Origin: Polynucleobacter sp. AP-Jannik-300A-C4
GTDB taxonomy: Bacteria; Pseudomonadota; Gammaproteobacteria; Burkholderiales; Burkholderiaceae
Length of the DNA: 64,000 nucleotides
Assembly: GCF_018688335.1 (NCBI RefSeq)
Contig: NZ_CP061316.1
Span: 496,001-560,000, forward strand
Reading direction: 5' to 3'
Below the pieces are notes generated by a model, which worked only from the letters and a program-made list of their open reading frames with translations, searched no databases and was not told the origin of the DNA. Of the stretch, positions 18,267-28,179 are shown one piece after another. Made by a program: the position numbers and the translations under genes. How positions within the stretch are numbered: the first letter of the stretch is position 1; every line of letters starts with the position of its first letter.

Positions 18267-18710
18267 TTACTCACGGTGATAGGGGTGACCCTGCAAAATA
18301 GTCCAAGCTCGATAGAGCTGCTCAACTAATAAGACTCTTGCCATTGCATGAGGCAATGTCAGGCTTGAGAGGCGCCACATCGCTTGTGCACCCTCCTTGA
18401 GGCTGGGATCGAGTCCATCGGCACCACCAATCAAAAAGGTGATGTCAAAACCTTCTTGTCTCCAGTTTGCCAGTTGCGTAGCTAGATTTTGAGTGGTCTG
18501 ATCTTTGCCGCGCTCATCCAGCGCAATGACACGAGAGCCTTTTGGAATAGCTGCTGCAATTTTGATAGCCTCTTTAGCTGGGGTGAGATCGGGCTTAATC
18601 TCTTTGATTTCGATGCTGCAGTCTGCAGGCATGCGCTTAATGTAATCATGGGTTGCAGTTGCAACCCATTCAGGCATTTTGTGACCAACAGAAACAATTG
18701 TTAAACGCAT
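18267..18710 (-). CDS. rlmH: 23S rRNA pseudouridine1915 N3-methyltransferase
   Basis: A 147-residue SPOUT methyltransferase modifying pseudouridine 1915 in helix 69 of 23S r[19 protein letters not shown], the SAM-binding knot [11 protein letters not shown], and the C-terminus [18 protein letters not shown]...GHPYHRE are diagnostic. It lies between rsfS and maf, with 7-10 bp gaps, in the leftward housekeeping operon. Confidence 0.95.
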   Translation of the reverse strand: MRLTIVSVGHKMPEWVATATHDYIKRMPADCSIEIKEIKPDLTPAKEAIKIAAAIPKGSRVIALDERGKDQTTQNLATQLANWRQEGFDITFLIGGADGLDPSLKEGAQAMWRLSSLTLPHAMARVLLVEQLYRAWTILQGHPYHRE

Positions 18711-18720
18711 TACTAAAGCA

Positions 18721-19110
18721 TTAATCTTCGTCGTCAGGTTCGCTTGCTTTCACAAGACCTTTGTCTGCTGCTAATTTGACGCGCACTGGCTTGGCACCCC
18801 ACATACCTTCAAGTTGGTAGTAAGCGCGCAATGCGGGTTGCAGAATATGAACCACGATGTCGCCACAGTCGACGAGCACCCATTCACCAGTCTCCAGGCC
18901 TTCGACGGAAATGACTTCGCCGCCCTTTGCATTAACCGCTTCTTTAACTGACATGGCCAATGATCTAGTCTGGCGATTAGATGTACCGGTTGCGATGATG
19001 ACGCGATCAAACAGTTCGCTGAGTTTGGTGGTGTCGTAAACGCGAATATCTTGAGCCTTGACATCTTCTAGGGCATCGATCACGACACGTTGTAATTTAG
19101 TTAAGTCCAT
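18721..19110 (-). CDS. rsfS: Ribosomal silencing factor RsfS
   Basis: A 129-residue protein that binds uL14 and blocks joining of the 30S and 50S subunits in stationary phase. [27 protein letters not shown] and [16 protein letters not shown] are the family core. A charged, acidic tail (KASEPDDED) follows. It is in the usual nadD-rsfS-rlmH order. Confidence 0.95.
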   Translation of the reverse strand: MDLTKLQRVVIDALEDVKAQDIRVYDTTKLSELFDRVIIATGTSNRQTRSLAMSVKEAVNAKGGEVISVEGLETGEWVLVDCGDIVVHILQPALRAYYQLEGMWGAKPVRVKLAADKGLVKASEPDDED

Positions 19111-19165
19111 AGTTTCTTTAATATTTTTTCTGAGATTTTTGTATATAAGGGTGATCTTAGCCTGA

Positions 19166-19870
19166 TTACTTATACAGACCCAGATTTGTGATGATTTCTA
19201 AAGCGTGTGATGGAATGTGCTCGGAGGCAATGGCACTACGGGAAGTGCTTTTAAGTTGATTCCGCAATTCGGTTGATGAAAGGTCTACTGAAAGACTGTT
19301 ATCTAGGTAGATGCGGCCAAATGGGCTTTTTTCAAGGGTATCTGGGTCATTACATTGATGATTTGCCAATAAAGCCTTAATTTCAGGGCTCATCTCCCCG
19401 GAAAGTTCATGGTGAGGCCTGCTGGCTACTGCGAAATTTACAAAACCTAACAATTGATCCCAGGAGTTCCAGGAGGGAAGGTTCAGAAGAGAGTCGGCCC
19501 CCATTAACCAAGTCAGGCTAACTTGAGAGCCAAAACGCTCCCTGAGGACTTTTGCGGTATCAATGGCATAGCTCGGGCCTGCACGATCAATTTCAATGCG
19601 ATCAACGCCAATTTGAGTCGGTATTTTTAAGTACAGAAATGCACGAGCCAGATCAATGCCTGCTGCTTCAGTCAGTTTCAGACGTAACTCAGCAGGCGTG
19701 ATGTTAGAGTCTTTTTGCCAAGGTTCGCCGCTGGGGACTAGCAACAAGGCATCGAGATGCAAAACCTTTGCAAAATGCGTAGCCAGTTTAAGGTGGCCAA
19801 GGTGTGGTGGGTCAAACGTACCACCCAGAATACCAATTTTTTTTGGGGTATCCAAATGCGCTGAGCTCAA
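19166..19870 (-). CDS. nadD: Nicotinate-nucleotide adenylyltransferase
   Basis: A 234-residue enzyme converting nicotinate mononucleotide plus ATP to deamido-NAD. The nucleotidyltransferase motif GILGGTFDPPHLGHLKLA (HxGH) and WLMGADSLLNLPSW are visible. The C-terminal signature is SLSVDLSSTELRNQL, a variant of the ISSTxIR motif. The start is TTG at 19870; no ATG is available before the GTFDPxH motif. It begins 1 bp after the hemF stop, so it is translationally coupled. Confidence 0.93.
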   Translation of the reverse strand: MSSAHLDTPKKIGILGGTFDPPHLGHLKLATHFAKVLHLDALLLVPSGEPWQKDSNITPAELRLKLTEAAGIDLARAFLYLKIPTQIGVDRIEIDRAGPSYAIDTAKVLRERFGSQVSLTWLMGADSLLNLPSWNSWDQLLGFVNFAVASRPHHELSGEMSPEIKALLANHQCNDPDTLEKSPFGRIYLDNSLSVDLSSTELRNQLKSTSRSAIASEHIPSHALEIITNLGLYK

Positions 19871-19871
19871 C

Positions 19872-20807
19872 TTAGGCCAGCCAGTTACGCGACTTGAGGT
19901 AGTAGTCGTAGAGCTTGGCTTCTGGTGTGCCAGGTTTTGGCTGCCAGTTGTACCACCACTGAACTACTGGTGGCATAGACATTAAAATAGATTCTGTACG
20001 TCCACCAGAATGCAGACCAAAAATAGTGCCACGATCAAATATCAAGTTGTATTCCACATAACGACCGCGACGGTATTCTTGAAACGCTTTTTCTTCGGCG
20101 GTAAAGCTGTCTTTATAGCGACGCTCCACAATCGGCAGATAAGCATCAATAAAAGCATCGCCAACAGCGCGCGTCATGGCAAAGCTCTTCTCAAACCCAA
20201 GCTCATTAAAGTCATCAAAGAAAACACCACCAATACCGCGTGGCTCTTCACGATGTTTTAAGTAAAAATATTCATCACACCATTTTTTAAATCGCGGATA
20301 GAGCTCCTCACCAAATGGATCTAAAGCATCCTTAGCTGTTTGATGGAAGTGTTTGCAATCTTCATCAACGCCATAGTAGGGCGTGAGATCAAAGCCGCCA
20401 CCAAACCACCAAACAGGTTCTTTGTCTGGAGCTTGCGCAATAAAGCAGCGCACATTCATATGGGTGGTCGGTACCTTAGGATTGTTCGGATGAAAGACCA
20501 GTGAAACGCCCATGGCTTCAAAGCTACGCCCCGCAACCTCTGGGCGATGGTGTGATGCAGATGGTGGCATTTGGTCGCCACGGACATGTGAGAAGCCCAC
20601 GCCACCTTTTTCTAGAATATTACCGCCATCCAAAATACAGGTGCGTCCATAACCTTTTAATTTGCTATCTTCCGGTTTTTCCCAGGCATCCACCATGAAA
20701 GCTTTGCCATCGAGCTCACTCATTGCGGTCGTGATGCGATCTTGCAGTCCTAAAAAGTAATTTTTTAATTCTGCAATATTGATTTGAGTTTGTTCGGCTG
20801 ATGACAA
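19872..20807 (-). CDS. hemF: Oxygen-dependent coproporphyrinogen III oxidase
   Basis: A 311-residue enzyme making protoporphyrinogen IX from coproporphyrinogen III with O2. Conserved blocks include [56 protein letters not shown], and [31 protein letters not shown]. The start is TTG at 20807. An internal ATG would delete the first helix, which aligns with the N-terminus of E. coli HemF. The oxygen-dependent form indicates at least partly aerobic life. Confidence 0.95.
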   Translation of the reverse strand: MSSAEQTQINIAELKNYFLGLQDRITTAMSELDGKAFMVDAWEKPEDSKLKGYGRTCILDGGNILEKGGVGFSHVRGDQMPPSASHHRPEVAGRSFEAMGVSLVFHPNNPKVPTTHMNVRCFIAQAPDKEPVWWFGGGFDLTPYYGVDEDCKHFHQTAKDALDPFGEELYPRFKKWCDEYFYLKHREEPRGIGGVFFDDFNELGFEKSFAMTRAVGDAFIDAYLPIVERRYKDSFTAEEKAFQEYRRGRYVEYNLIFDRGTIFGLHSGGRTESILMSMPPVVQWWYNWQPKPGTPEAKLYDYYLKSRNWLA

Positions 20808-20848
20808 GGTTTAAAGGTCGCTATATTGAGATGGATAAATGGATTGAA

Positions 20849-22126
20849 TTACTTCACTGCGCGATAGCCAATATCTTTGCGATATTGCATGCCATCAAAT
20901 TGAATTTTAGAAATGGCCTCATACGCTTTTTGCTGAGCGCCACGAACGGTATCTGATAGACCCACTACGCACATCACTCGACCACCTGAGGTGAGAAGTT
21001 TGCCATCCTGTAGCTTAGTACCAGCATGAAAGGTCAATTGATCTTCAGTATCAGCTGGTACCCCAGTGATGACATCGCCGTTGCGCGGTGTATCTGGATA
21101 GTTATGGGCTGCGAGCACTACACCTAATGCGGTGCGGCGATCCCAGTCTAATTCCACTTCGTTTAGAGTTCCGTCAACTGCATGATCTAAGGCATTCACT
21201 AAATCACTACGTAGGCGCGCCATGATGGGTTGTGTTTCTGGGTCACCCATGCGGCAATTAAATTCCAATGTCTTGATCTTGCCATCAGGAGAAATCATCA
21301 GGCCTGCATAGAGAAAGCCAGTGTAAGGAATACCATCAGACTCCATACCTTTGACTGTAGGCATGATGACTTCTCGTAAGGCGCGTGCATGAATTTCTGG
21401 GGTAACAACTGGGGCTGGAGAGTACGCACCCATGCCGCCTGTGTTGGGGCCCTGATCAGCATCGAGTAGACGTTTGTGATCTTGACTGGTGGCTAAGGCT
21501 AAAACATGCTTGCCATCCACGAGCACGATGAAGCTGGCTTCTTCGCCAGTTAAAAATTCTTCAATGACTACGCGTGCACCGGCATTGCCCAGTTTGTTAT
21601 CGGCGAGCATCATATCGACAGCCGCATGAGCTTCTGCTAGATCCATTGCCACAACAACGCCTTTGCCTGCGGCTAGACCATCGGCTTTGATCACAATAGG
21701 CGCACCCTTAGCATCAATATAAGCATGCGCCTCTAATGCGTTCGAAAAAGTCTGGTACTCAGCCGTTGGAATCCCATGGCGCTTCATGAAGGCTTTAGAG
21801 AAATCTTTCGAGGACTCTAATTGGGCGGCAAGTTGGGTTGGGCCAAAAATGCGCAAGCCATTATTGCGAAACACATCTACGATACCGGCAGCCAATGGGG
21901 CCTCTGGACCAACAACGGTTAGATGAATTTTTTCTCGCTTAGCAAAGTCTGCCAACTCTTGAAGGTCAGAGATAGGGAGGTTTTCAATTCCGGCTGCAGC
22001 TTGTTTTGCAGTTGCGGTACCACCATTACCTGGTGCTACATATACGGTTTGAACTTGTGGGGATTGGGCCAGCTTCCATGCCAATGCATGCTCACGACCG
22101 CCGGATCCAACTAAAAGAATTTTCAT
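20849..22126 (-). CDS. purD: Phosphoribosylamine-glycine ligase
   Basis: A 425-residue ATP-grasp enzyme for the second step of de novo purine synthesis. MKILLVGSGGREHALAWKLA opens the protein. KADGLAAGKGVVVA and the signature EFNCRMGDPETQPIM lie in the ATP-grasp core, and the C-terminal domain ends with a normal family tail. It lies between yebC (62-bp gap) and hemF (41-bp gap), all leftward. Confidence 0.96.
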   Translation of the reverse strand: MKILLVGSGGREHALAWKLAQSPQVQTVYVAPGNGGTATAKQAAAGIENLPISDLQELADFAKREKIHLTVVGPEAPLAAGIVDVFRNNGLRIFGPTQLAAQLESSKDFSKAFMKRHGIPTAEYQTFSNALEAHAYIDAKGAPIVIKADGLAAGKGVVVAMDLAEAHAAVDMMLADNKLGNAGARVVIEEFLTGEEASFIVLVDGKHVLALATSQDHKRLLDADQGPNTGGMGAYSPAPVVTPEIHARALREVIMPTVKGMESDGIPYTGFLYAGLMISPDGKIKTLEFNCRMGDPETQPIMARLRSDLVNALDHAVDGTLNEVELDWDRRTALGVVLAAHNYPDTPRNGDVITGVPADTEDQLTFHAGTKLQDGKLLTSGGRVMCVVGLSDTVRGAQQKAYEAISKIQFDGMQYRKDIGYRAVK

Positions 22127-22187
22127 AAAGAGCTAAAAGAGATATTGATGAATAGTATTGAATGAATTGAACGAACAAATTAACTGG

Positions 22188-22907
22188 TTACAAAGAAGCA
22201 TTCGTAAATACTTCTTGCACATCATCTAGGTTCTCAAGGGCATCTAATAGTTTTTGCATGCTTTCAGCTTGGTCACCTTCGAACTCAGTCTCTGTTTCTG
22301 GGCGCATTGTTACGGTGGCTATTTCTGCTTTTAAGCCTGCCTGAGTGAGTGCATCCTGAACTCTCGGAAAATCGGGAACTGGTGTGAGCACTTCAAGTGA
22401 TCCATCTTCATGGGTAATCACATCCTCAGCGCCTGCATCTAGTGCAATTTCCATGAGTTGATCTTCATTGGTTCCAGGAGCAAATAACATCTGACCGCAG
22501 TGTTTAAACATAAAGGCAACAGATCCCTCTGCACCCATATTCCCACCATTTTTTGCAAATGCATGGCGTACTTCAGCAACAGTACGAGTGCGGTTATCGG
22601 TTAGACAATCCACGATGATGGCTGCTCCATTAAGACCATAACCCTCATAACGAATTTCTTCGTAGTTCACACCTTCTAGTGAGCCTGTACCACGCTGAAT
22701 TGCACGCTGTACGTTGTCATTAGGCATATTGGCATCTTTGGCCTTATCAATAGCGAGGCGTAAACGGGGGTTCGTAGCAATATCGCCGCCGCCTAATTTA
22801 GCTGCAACCGTGATTTCTTTAATGAGTTTGGTCCAAATCTTGCCGCGCTTTTCGTCTTGACGTCCTTTGCGGTGCTGAATATTGGCCCATTTCGAATGGC
22901 CGGCCAT
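22188..22907 (-). CDS. yebC: YebC/PmpR/TACO1-family protein
   Basis: A 239-residue protein starting [23 protein letters not shown], the family hallmark. Members act as DNA-binding regulators or help ribosomes through difficult sequences; which applies here cannot be told. [20 protein letters not shown] and [13 protein letters not shown] are conserved blocks. An AAGGA Shine-Dalgarno lies 9 nt upstream. It is first gene of the leftward yebC-purD-hemF-nadD-rsfS-rlmH-maf-rng run and divergent from tRNA-Leu. Confidence 0.94.
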   Translation of the reverse strand: MAGHSKWANIQHRKGRQDEKRGKIWTKLIKEITVAAKLGGGDIATNPRLRLAIDKAKDANMPNDNVQRAIQRGTGSLEGVNYEEIRYEGYGLNGAAIIVDCLTDNRTRTVAEVRHAFAKNGGNMGAEGSVAFMFKHCGQMLFAPGTNEDQLMEIALDAGAEDVITHEDGSLEVLTPVPDFPRVQDALTQAGLKAEIATVTMRPETETEFEGDQAESMQKLLDALENLDDVQEVFTNASL

Positions 22908-23049
22908 ACGGGTAAGTCCTTTTGAATAATGTGGCTTGAAGTCGTCATTTTAAGGGCTTCTGTACCCAAGAATGGGGGCGATGCAACTTTTTTGTTACAC
23001 TCTCACCTCTTAGTAAGCTTCAATGCAGTTTTTCCACTGCAAACACCTG

Positions 23050-23133
23050 CCCCGGTGATGGAATTGGTAGACGTGCCGGACTCAAAATCCGGTGCCGCAA
23101 GGCGTGGCGGTTCAAGTCCGCCCCGGGGCACCA
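23050..23133 (+). tRNA. tRNA-Leu (anticodon CAA)
   Basis: The acceptor stem GCCCCGG (23050-23056) pairs with CCGGGGC (23123-23129), followed by discriminator A and an encoded CCA (23131-23133). The anticodon stem CCGGA/TCCGG encloses the loop CTCAAAA, giving anticodon CAA at 23083-23085, which reads UUG. A long variable arm (GCCGCAAGGCG) and the GGTTCAAGTCC T-arm confirm a class II leucine tRNA of 84 nt. Confidence 0.97.
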
Positions 23134-23247
23134 TCCCCCTTCTTATTTTTAGCCCTGATCAATTAGGTTCACGGGTAGCCTTTGCTATGATTATTGGCAA
23201 TAAAAGCTTCTAGCAAGCATCAAAAATAAACTAAACGAGACCAAATC

Positions 23248-24147
23248 ATGAAAAAAGTAGGATTAATCGGGCTGGGCGCCATGGGCTCCGGTATGGCCTC
23301 ATCTCTCCGAAGAGCGGGTTTTGATCTGTATGTATTTGATGTACGTTTAGATCATGCCCGTCAATTTTGTGAGGCTGGTGGTACGGTCTGTAAGTCAATC
23401 GAAGAGTTAGGTTCAATCTGTGAGGTAGTTATCTCAGTCGTAGTGAATGCTGCACAGACTGAAGAGGTTTTGTTTGGCTCACCAAGTAGTCCTGGCTTAG
23501 TAGATTCATTAAAGCCCCAGAGTGTTTTCGTGATGTGCTCCACTGTCGATCCTAATATTTCGATTTCATTTGAGTCACGTCTCGCTGAAAAAGATATTCT
23601 TTATGTAGATGCCCCTATATCTGGTGGAGCTGCTAAAGCTGCCTCTGGTGAAATGACCATGATGACCTCAGCCTGCGCTGCTGCATATGAAAAGGTGAAT
23701 CCCATTCTTGATGCGATGTCAGGAACTGTTTATCGCTTAGGCGATAAGGCGGGTATCGGCAGTAAAGTGAAGGTCATTAATCAGCTACTTGCTGGTGTGC
23801 ACATTGCCGCTGCTGCAGAAGCAATGGCGCTCGGTTTGAGGGAGGGCGTAGATGCAAATGCACTCTACGAGGTGATTACTCATAGTGCTGGTAATAGCTG
23901 GATGTTTGAGAACCGCATGGCACATGTGCTTGCGGCTAACTATGAACCTCTATCTGCTGTAGATATATTCGTGAAGGACTTGGGAATAGTTTTAGATATG
24001 GCCCGTGCGAGTAAGTTTCCATTACCCCTCTCATCCACTGCACATCAAATGTTTATGCAAGCATCGACTGCTGGTTTTGCTAAGGAAGACGATAGCGCTG
24101 TCATTAAAATTTTTCCTGGTATCGAGTTGCCGAAAGCAGTCAAGTGA
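23248..24147 (+). CDS. ltnD: L-threonate dehydrogenase (beta-hydroxyacid dehydrogenase family)
   Basis: A 299-residue NAD-dependent enzyme predicted to oxidise L-threonate to 2-oxo-tetronate. The Rossmann motif GLIGLGAMGSGMA begins at residue 5. The substrate loop is DAPISGGAAKAASGEM (121-136), and the catalytic lysine is K175 in GSKVKVINQLLAG. The family also contains tartronate semialdehyde reductases and 3-hydroxyisobutyrate dehydrogenases. The substrate call rests on tight coupling to otnK and otnC: the ltnD stop overlaps the otnK GTG. Confidence 0.85.
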   Translation: MKKVGLIGLGAMGSGMASSLRRAGFDLYVFDVRLDHARQFCEAGGTVCKSIEELGSICEVVISVVVNAAQTEEVLFGSPSSPGLVDSLKPQSVFVMCSTVDPNISISFESRLAEKDILYVDAPISGGAAKAASGEMTMMTSACAAAYEKVNPILDAMSGTVYRLGDKAGIGSKVKVINQLLAGVHIAAAAEAMALGLREGVDANALYEVITHSAGNSWMFENRMAHVLAANYEPLSAVDIFVKDLGIVLDMARASKFPLPLSSTAHQMFMQASTAGFAKEDDSAVIKIFPGIELPKAVK

Positions 24148-25406
24148 GTATTCTTTTAGGTTGTATTGCAGATGACTTTACAGGCGCTACTGACCTGGCG
24201 AATAACCTGGTTCGCAATGGCATGCGCGTTGCGCAAACTATTGGTATCCCACAGCACGCATTGAATACTGAGTTGGATGCTGTCGTAGTGGCACTGAAGT
24301 CCAGAAATATTGAGCCTGAGGCTGCAATAGCGCAGTCATTAGAGGCTTTAGAGTATCTTCTCGCGCAAGGAGCGCAACAGATCTTCTTTAAATATTGCTC
24401 TACCTTTGACAGCACCCCTAAAGGGAATATTGGCCCGGTTACAGAGGCGCTGATGGCAGCCTTGGGGGCTGACTTTACTATTGCAACCCCTGCTTTTCCG
24501 GATAATGGGCGGAGTGTATTTAAGGGATATTTATTTGTCGGCGATCAATTGTTGAGCGAGTCTGGCATGCGTGATCACCCCTTAACCCCAATGACTGATG
24601 CAAATCTTGTGAGAGTAATGCAGGCTCAATGCCAAAATCAGGTGGGATTGATTGAGTACCAAACTATTCTTGCCGGTGCTGATGCAATCTCCTCAAGAAT
24701 CGCCGACTTAAAAGCATCCAATGCAAAAATTGCCATTGTTGATGCAGTGACTAAGGATGACTTGTATCGTATCGCACCAGCATTAAAAGATCTCCCTCTA
24801 ATTACTGGAGGCTCCGGTATTGCTATTGGACTGCCTTCTAACTTTGGTCTGCAAGCGCATCCAACGTCTAGCCAGCTTCCACCTGCTAGCGGATATCGCG
24901 CCATTGTTTCGGGCAGTTGTTCTCAGGCCACTAACCTCCAAGTTGAGCGCTTTAAAAGTTTAGGTGGTGAAATGTATGTCGTGAATCCACTTGAATTAAA
25001 TGAGAAATCTACAGAGCAAATGTTGCAGGAGATCTTAACTTGGGCAAAGCCTCGACTCCCACATGGCTCAGTCTTGATTTACTCATCAGCAAGCCCTGAT
25101 CAGGTAAAAGAAGTGCAATCACAGCTTGGTGTTCAGGCTGCTGGTAGCGCAATTGAAAACCTTTTAGGCTCGGTTGCCAAAGGCCTTGTTGCTCTTGGAG
25201 TTGGGCAGTTATTGGTAGCTGGCGGAGAGACCTCCGGTGCATGCGTGAAAGCTTTGGGTATTGATCAAATGCAGATTGGTCAGCAAATTGACCCAGGCGT
25301 ACCTTGGTGTTATGCAAAGGTTCAGAATAAGCCTCTACATCTTGCGTTAAAGTCTGGGAACTTTGGCGCAGCAGATTTTTTTACAAGTGCCTTCTCAAAA
25401 CTGTGA
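24144..25406 (+). CDS. otnK: 3-oxo-tetronate 4-kinase (DUF1537 four-carbon sugar acid kinase)
   Basis: A 420-residue two-domain kinase phosphorylating the 4-hydroxyl of 3-oxo-tetronate with ATP. The N-terminal sugar-acid domain opens with LLGCIADDFTGATDLANNL. KYCSTFDSTPKGNIGP and PAFPDNGR are family motifs. The C-terminal nucleotide domain shows GVGQLLVAGGETSGACVKAL. The start is GTG at 24144, overlapping the ltnD stop (GTGA). A second GTGA joins it to otnC. Confidence 0.88.
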   Translation: MSILLGCIADDFTGATDLANNLVRNGMRVAQTIGIPQHALNTELDAVVVALKSRNIEPEAAIAQSLEALEYLLAQGAQQIFFKYCSTFDSTPKGNIGPVTEALMAALGADFTIATPAFPDNGRSVFKGYLFVGDQLLSESGMRDHPLTPMTDANLVRVMQAQCQNQVGLIEYQTILAGADAISSRIADLKASNAKIAIVDAVTKDDLYRIAPALKDLPLITGGSGIAIGLPSNFGLQAHPTSSQLPPASGYRAIVSGSCSQATNLQVERFKSLGGEMYVVNPLELNEKSTEQMLQEILTWAKPRLPHGSVLIYSSASPDQVKEVQSQLGVQAAGSAIENLLGSVAKGLVALGVGQLLVAGGETSGACVKALGIDQMQIGQQIDPGVPWCYAKVQNKPLHLALKSGNFGAADFFTSAFSKL

Positions 25407-26098
25407 GCAAAAAGATGAATGAGCAATTAGCAAGAGAAGAGATTTGCCGGATTGGAAAAAGTTTGTTTGATCGATCCTATGTCCATGCAACTGCGGGCAA
25501 TATTAGCGTTCGTATTGAGGATGGTTTTTTAATTACACCCACAGATGCCTGTCTCGGATTCCTTGATCCTGATCGATTGGCTAAGATTGACATTCATGGT
25601 CAGCAACTTAGCGGTGATAAAGCTAGTAAAACAATGGCCTTGCATGCTGCCATTTACAACAAAGCAAGACAATTTGATCAAGATACCTCTTGCATTATTC
25701 ATACTCACAGCACTCACTGCGTAGCCTTGACTCTGGAATCCAATCCATTTACGGACGATGGAGTTTTGCCTGAATTATTACCTGCAATCACGCCATATTT
25801 TGTGATGAAGGTTGGTCATGTCCCAACAATTCCCTATGCAAGCCCTGGCTCTGTAAAAACTATTGGATTTGTAGAGAAGGCAATCGAAGCTTATGGAAGG
25901 GCAGGAATACCTTTGCGAGCTTGCATGCTGTCACGCCTAGGGCCATATGTTTGGAACAACTCACCCAGTTCAGCAATGGCTACCCTAGAGGAGTTGGAAG
26001 AAACGGCAAAACTGTTTTACCTCAAAAATGTGCCGATCAATTCGCTTACGGATGCACAGTTAAATGAACTGCGGACTGCATTTGCAGTCCGCTGGTAG
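25403..26098 (+). CDS. otnC: 3-oxo-tetronate 4-phosphate decarboxylase (class II aldolase family)
   Basis: A 231-residue zinc-dependent enzyme of the aldolase II/adducin fold. It is predicted to decarboxylate 3-oxo-tetronate 4-phosphate to dihydroxyacetone phosphate, delivering the carbon to glycolysis. SYVHATAGNISVRIEDGFLITPT binds the phosphate, and the metal histidines lie in IIHTHSTHCVAL. I use the GTG at 25403 (GTGA coupling with otnK); ATG 25415 is an alternative. The isomerase OtnI, usual partner in this pathway, is not in the window. Confidence 0.87.
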   Translation: MSKKMNEQLAREEICRIGKSLFDRSYVHATAGNISVRIEDGFLITPTDACLGFLDPDRLAKIDIHGQQLSGDKASKTMALHAAIYNKARQFDQDTSCIIHTHSTHCVALTLESNPFTDDGVLPELLPAITPYFVMKVGHVPTIPYASPGSVKTIGFVEKAIEAYGRAGIPLRACMLSRLGPYVWNNSPSSAMATLEELEETAKLFYLKNVPINSLTDAQLNELRTAFAVRW

Positions 26099-26117
26099 TT
26101 ACTGAGCGTAAATTGAA

Positions 26118-27095
26118 TTAATCTAATTCGATTTTGGCGTAATCAACTACCTTTTTCCATCTTTGTGCATCGGCCTTAATAAATTCAGCTGACTTGCTGG
26201 CATTCATAAAATCTACAGTAGCACCCAGTTTAGTCAGTGAGTCAGCCACTTCCTTTTGAGCCACTGTCTTTTGAATACTGTTTTGTAATTTCAAAGCAAT
26301 ATCTGCTGGTAAACCTTTTGGTGCAGCAATACCGAAATAAGCTGTAACCTGAAAGTTCGGAAAGCCTGCTTCTTGCATTGTTGGGACCTGGGGAAGCGCA
26401 GGATTTCTAATGGTGCTGGTAACAGCAAGTGCTTTCAACTTGCCGCTTTTAATTAAGCCAAGCGCAGAGGGAAGGTTGTCAAACATAAAATCGATATCTT
26501 TAGATACTAGAGCTACATTCGCTAAGGATGAACCTCTGTATGGAATGTGAACTACAAAAATGCCGGCTTGACTTTTCAGCATCTCGGCACTGAGGTTCAA
26601 TGAGGTGCCATTGCCGTTGGAGCCATAGTTCATCTTGCCTGGAGACTGTTTTGCGCGTTTTACTAATTCAGCAACTGAATTAATTCCGGAGTCAGGATTG
26701 ACTAAAAGCACATTCGGCAACTGCCCAAAAATGGCAATTGGTTCAATGTTGCTGGGGCTGTAAGGCAGTGTTTTATAAATTGCTGGACTAATAGAGAGTG
26801 GCGGGGATGCCATGAGAAGCGTATATCCATCGGGGCTTGCTTTTGCAACCTCTGCGGCACCTAAATTACCGCCTGCACCAGGCTTGTTTTCTACAACAAT
26901 AGCTTGCCCAAGATCTGTTGAAAGCGCTGGAGTAATGAGGCGGGCAACATTATCGATCAGTCCGCCAGGAGGAAATGGCACTACCAGCTTGACGGGCTTA
27001 TTTGGATAGGTGGTTTGCGCAAATGCAACTCCCGAGCTGGCCAGCATCAGAAAAACTGCACATTGTTTAAATAGGGATATCAGATGATTTTTCAT
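26118..27095 (-). CDS. Bug-family (TctC) periplasmic solute-binding protein
   Basis: A 325-residue exported protein. A signal peptide is clear: a basic start, a hydrophobic core (AVFLMLASSGVAFA) and cleavage near AFA-QTTYP. The mature protein has the Bug signature YPNKPVKLVVPFPPGG and GAGGNLGAAEVAKASPDGYT. Bug proteins capture carboxylates for the TctAB permease or for sensing. No tctA or tctB is nearby, so it would share a permease encoded elsewhere. It is convergent with the threonate operon (19-bp gap), hinting at, but not proving, a tetronate ligand. Confidence 0.85.
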   Translation of the reverse strand: MKNHLISLFKQCAVFLMLASSGVAFAQTTYPNKPVKLVVPFPPGGLIDNVARLITPALSTDLGQAIVVENKPGAGGNLGAAEVAKASPDGYTLLMASPPLSISPAIYKTLPYSPSNIEPIAIFGQLPNVLLVNPDSGINSVAELVKRAKQSPGKMNYGSNGNGTSLNLSAEMLKSQAGIFVVHIPYRGSSLANVALVSKDIDFMFDNLPSALGLIKSGKLKALAVTSTIRNPALPQVPTMQEAGFPNFQVTAYFGIAAPKGLPADIALKLQNSIQKTVAQKEVADSLTKLGATVDFMNASKSAEFIKADAQRWKKVVDYAKIELD

Positions 27096-27175
27096 AAAAG
27101 ATAAATTTTTTGTTGTAAGGAAATATAAAGTCTCGTTGCAAAGATTAGCACGAAGTGGTGTGCTCGGCTTTTGGC

Positions 27176-28117
27176 TTAAATTTCATAGGTTTCTGACTCG
27201 CTATTCATCGCTTGCTCCACAATTTTCTTGGTGAGGGTTGGTGAGAATAGTTCAATGAAGGTGTATACAAAAGAGCGAAGATAAGCTCCTTGCTTAACAC
27301 CTAAGTGCGTCACATTGTTTCCAAACAAGTGGCCAACTGGAATGACTCTGAGATTGCGATCTCGATCTGCGTCATAAGCTAAGCCAGCAACAATCCCGAC
27401 ACCCATTCCGGTTTCAACATAGGTTTTGATCACATCTGCATCAATTGCTTCCAAAATAATGTCTGGACTCAGATTGCGTTGCGCAAATGCGGCATCAATC
27501 TTGCTGCGCCCTGCAAATGCTCTGTCGTAAGTGATGAGCGGATACTTTGCAATTTCTTCCAGGGTGATGGTTGACTGATTGAGAAGCGGGTGGCTTAGCG
27601 GCACCATAACGACGTGTTGCCATTGGTAACCCGGAAGCGCAAGGACGCCAGGCGTGTTGGCGATACCTTCGGTTGCTATTGCAATGTCAGCCCGATCATG
27701 AATGAGTAGCTCTGCAATTTGACCGGGGCTTCCCTGTTGAATGCTGACCCGCACCTTTGGAAAGCGTTTAGTAAATTCAGTCAGTACTTTAGGTAGGGCA
27801 TAGCGGGCTTGTGTATGTGTAGTGGCAATCACAAAGCTACCCTGATCTTGGCTAGCAAAGTCTTTTCCAACTCTTCTTAATGTTTCCACCTCGTCCAAAA
27901 TGCGCTCAATTGAGGCAAGAATTCTTTTGCCCGGCTCGGTCAGTGAGCGGATCCTCTTGCCGTGGCGTCGGAAGATTTCTACACCGAGCTCATCTTCCAA
28001 CTCAATAATGGCCTTAGAGACTCCAGGCTGAGAGGTAAAAAGTGCTTTAGCTGCCGAGGTCAGATTGAAGTTCTGTCTTACAGCTTCACGTACAAAGCGA
28101 AATTGGTGCAAATTCAT
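27176..28117 (-). CDS. cysB: CysB-family LysR-type transcriptional regulator
   Basis: A 313-residue regulator. The N-terminal winged helix is MNLHQFRFVREAVRQNFNLT...TSQPGVSKAIIELEDELG. The effector domain carries T100-H-T102-Q-A-R-Y, the residues that bind sulfate or acetylserine in CysB. CysB proteins activate sulfate assimilation genes; the related Cbl and SsuR control organosulfur use. No sulfur gene is in this window, so its regulon is elsewhere unless it controls the adjacent Bug gene. CysB versus Cbl/SsuR remains open. Confidence 0.8.
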   Translation of the reverse strand: MNLHQFRFVREAVRQNFNLTSAAKALFTSQPGVSKAIIELEDELGVEIFRRHGKRIRSLTEPGKRILASIERILDEVETLRRVGKDFASQDQGSFVIATTHTQARYALPKVLTEFTKRFPKVRVSIQQGSPGQIAELLIHDRADIAIATEGIANTPGVLALPGYQWQHVVMVPLSHPLLNQSTITLEEIAKYPLITYDRAFAGRSKIDAAFAQRNLSPDIILEAIDADVIKTYVETGMGVGIVAGLAYDADRDRNLRVIPVGHLFGNNVTHLGVKQGAYLRSFVYTFIELFSPTLTKKIVEQAMNSESETYEI

Positions 28118-28179
28118 AAGGATCCCATTCTTTATATCAACTGAGATATAGGAATAAAATTCTATATGATTTTCAGGTA

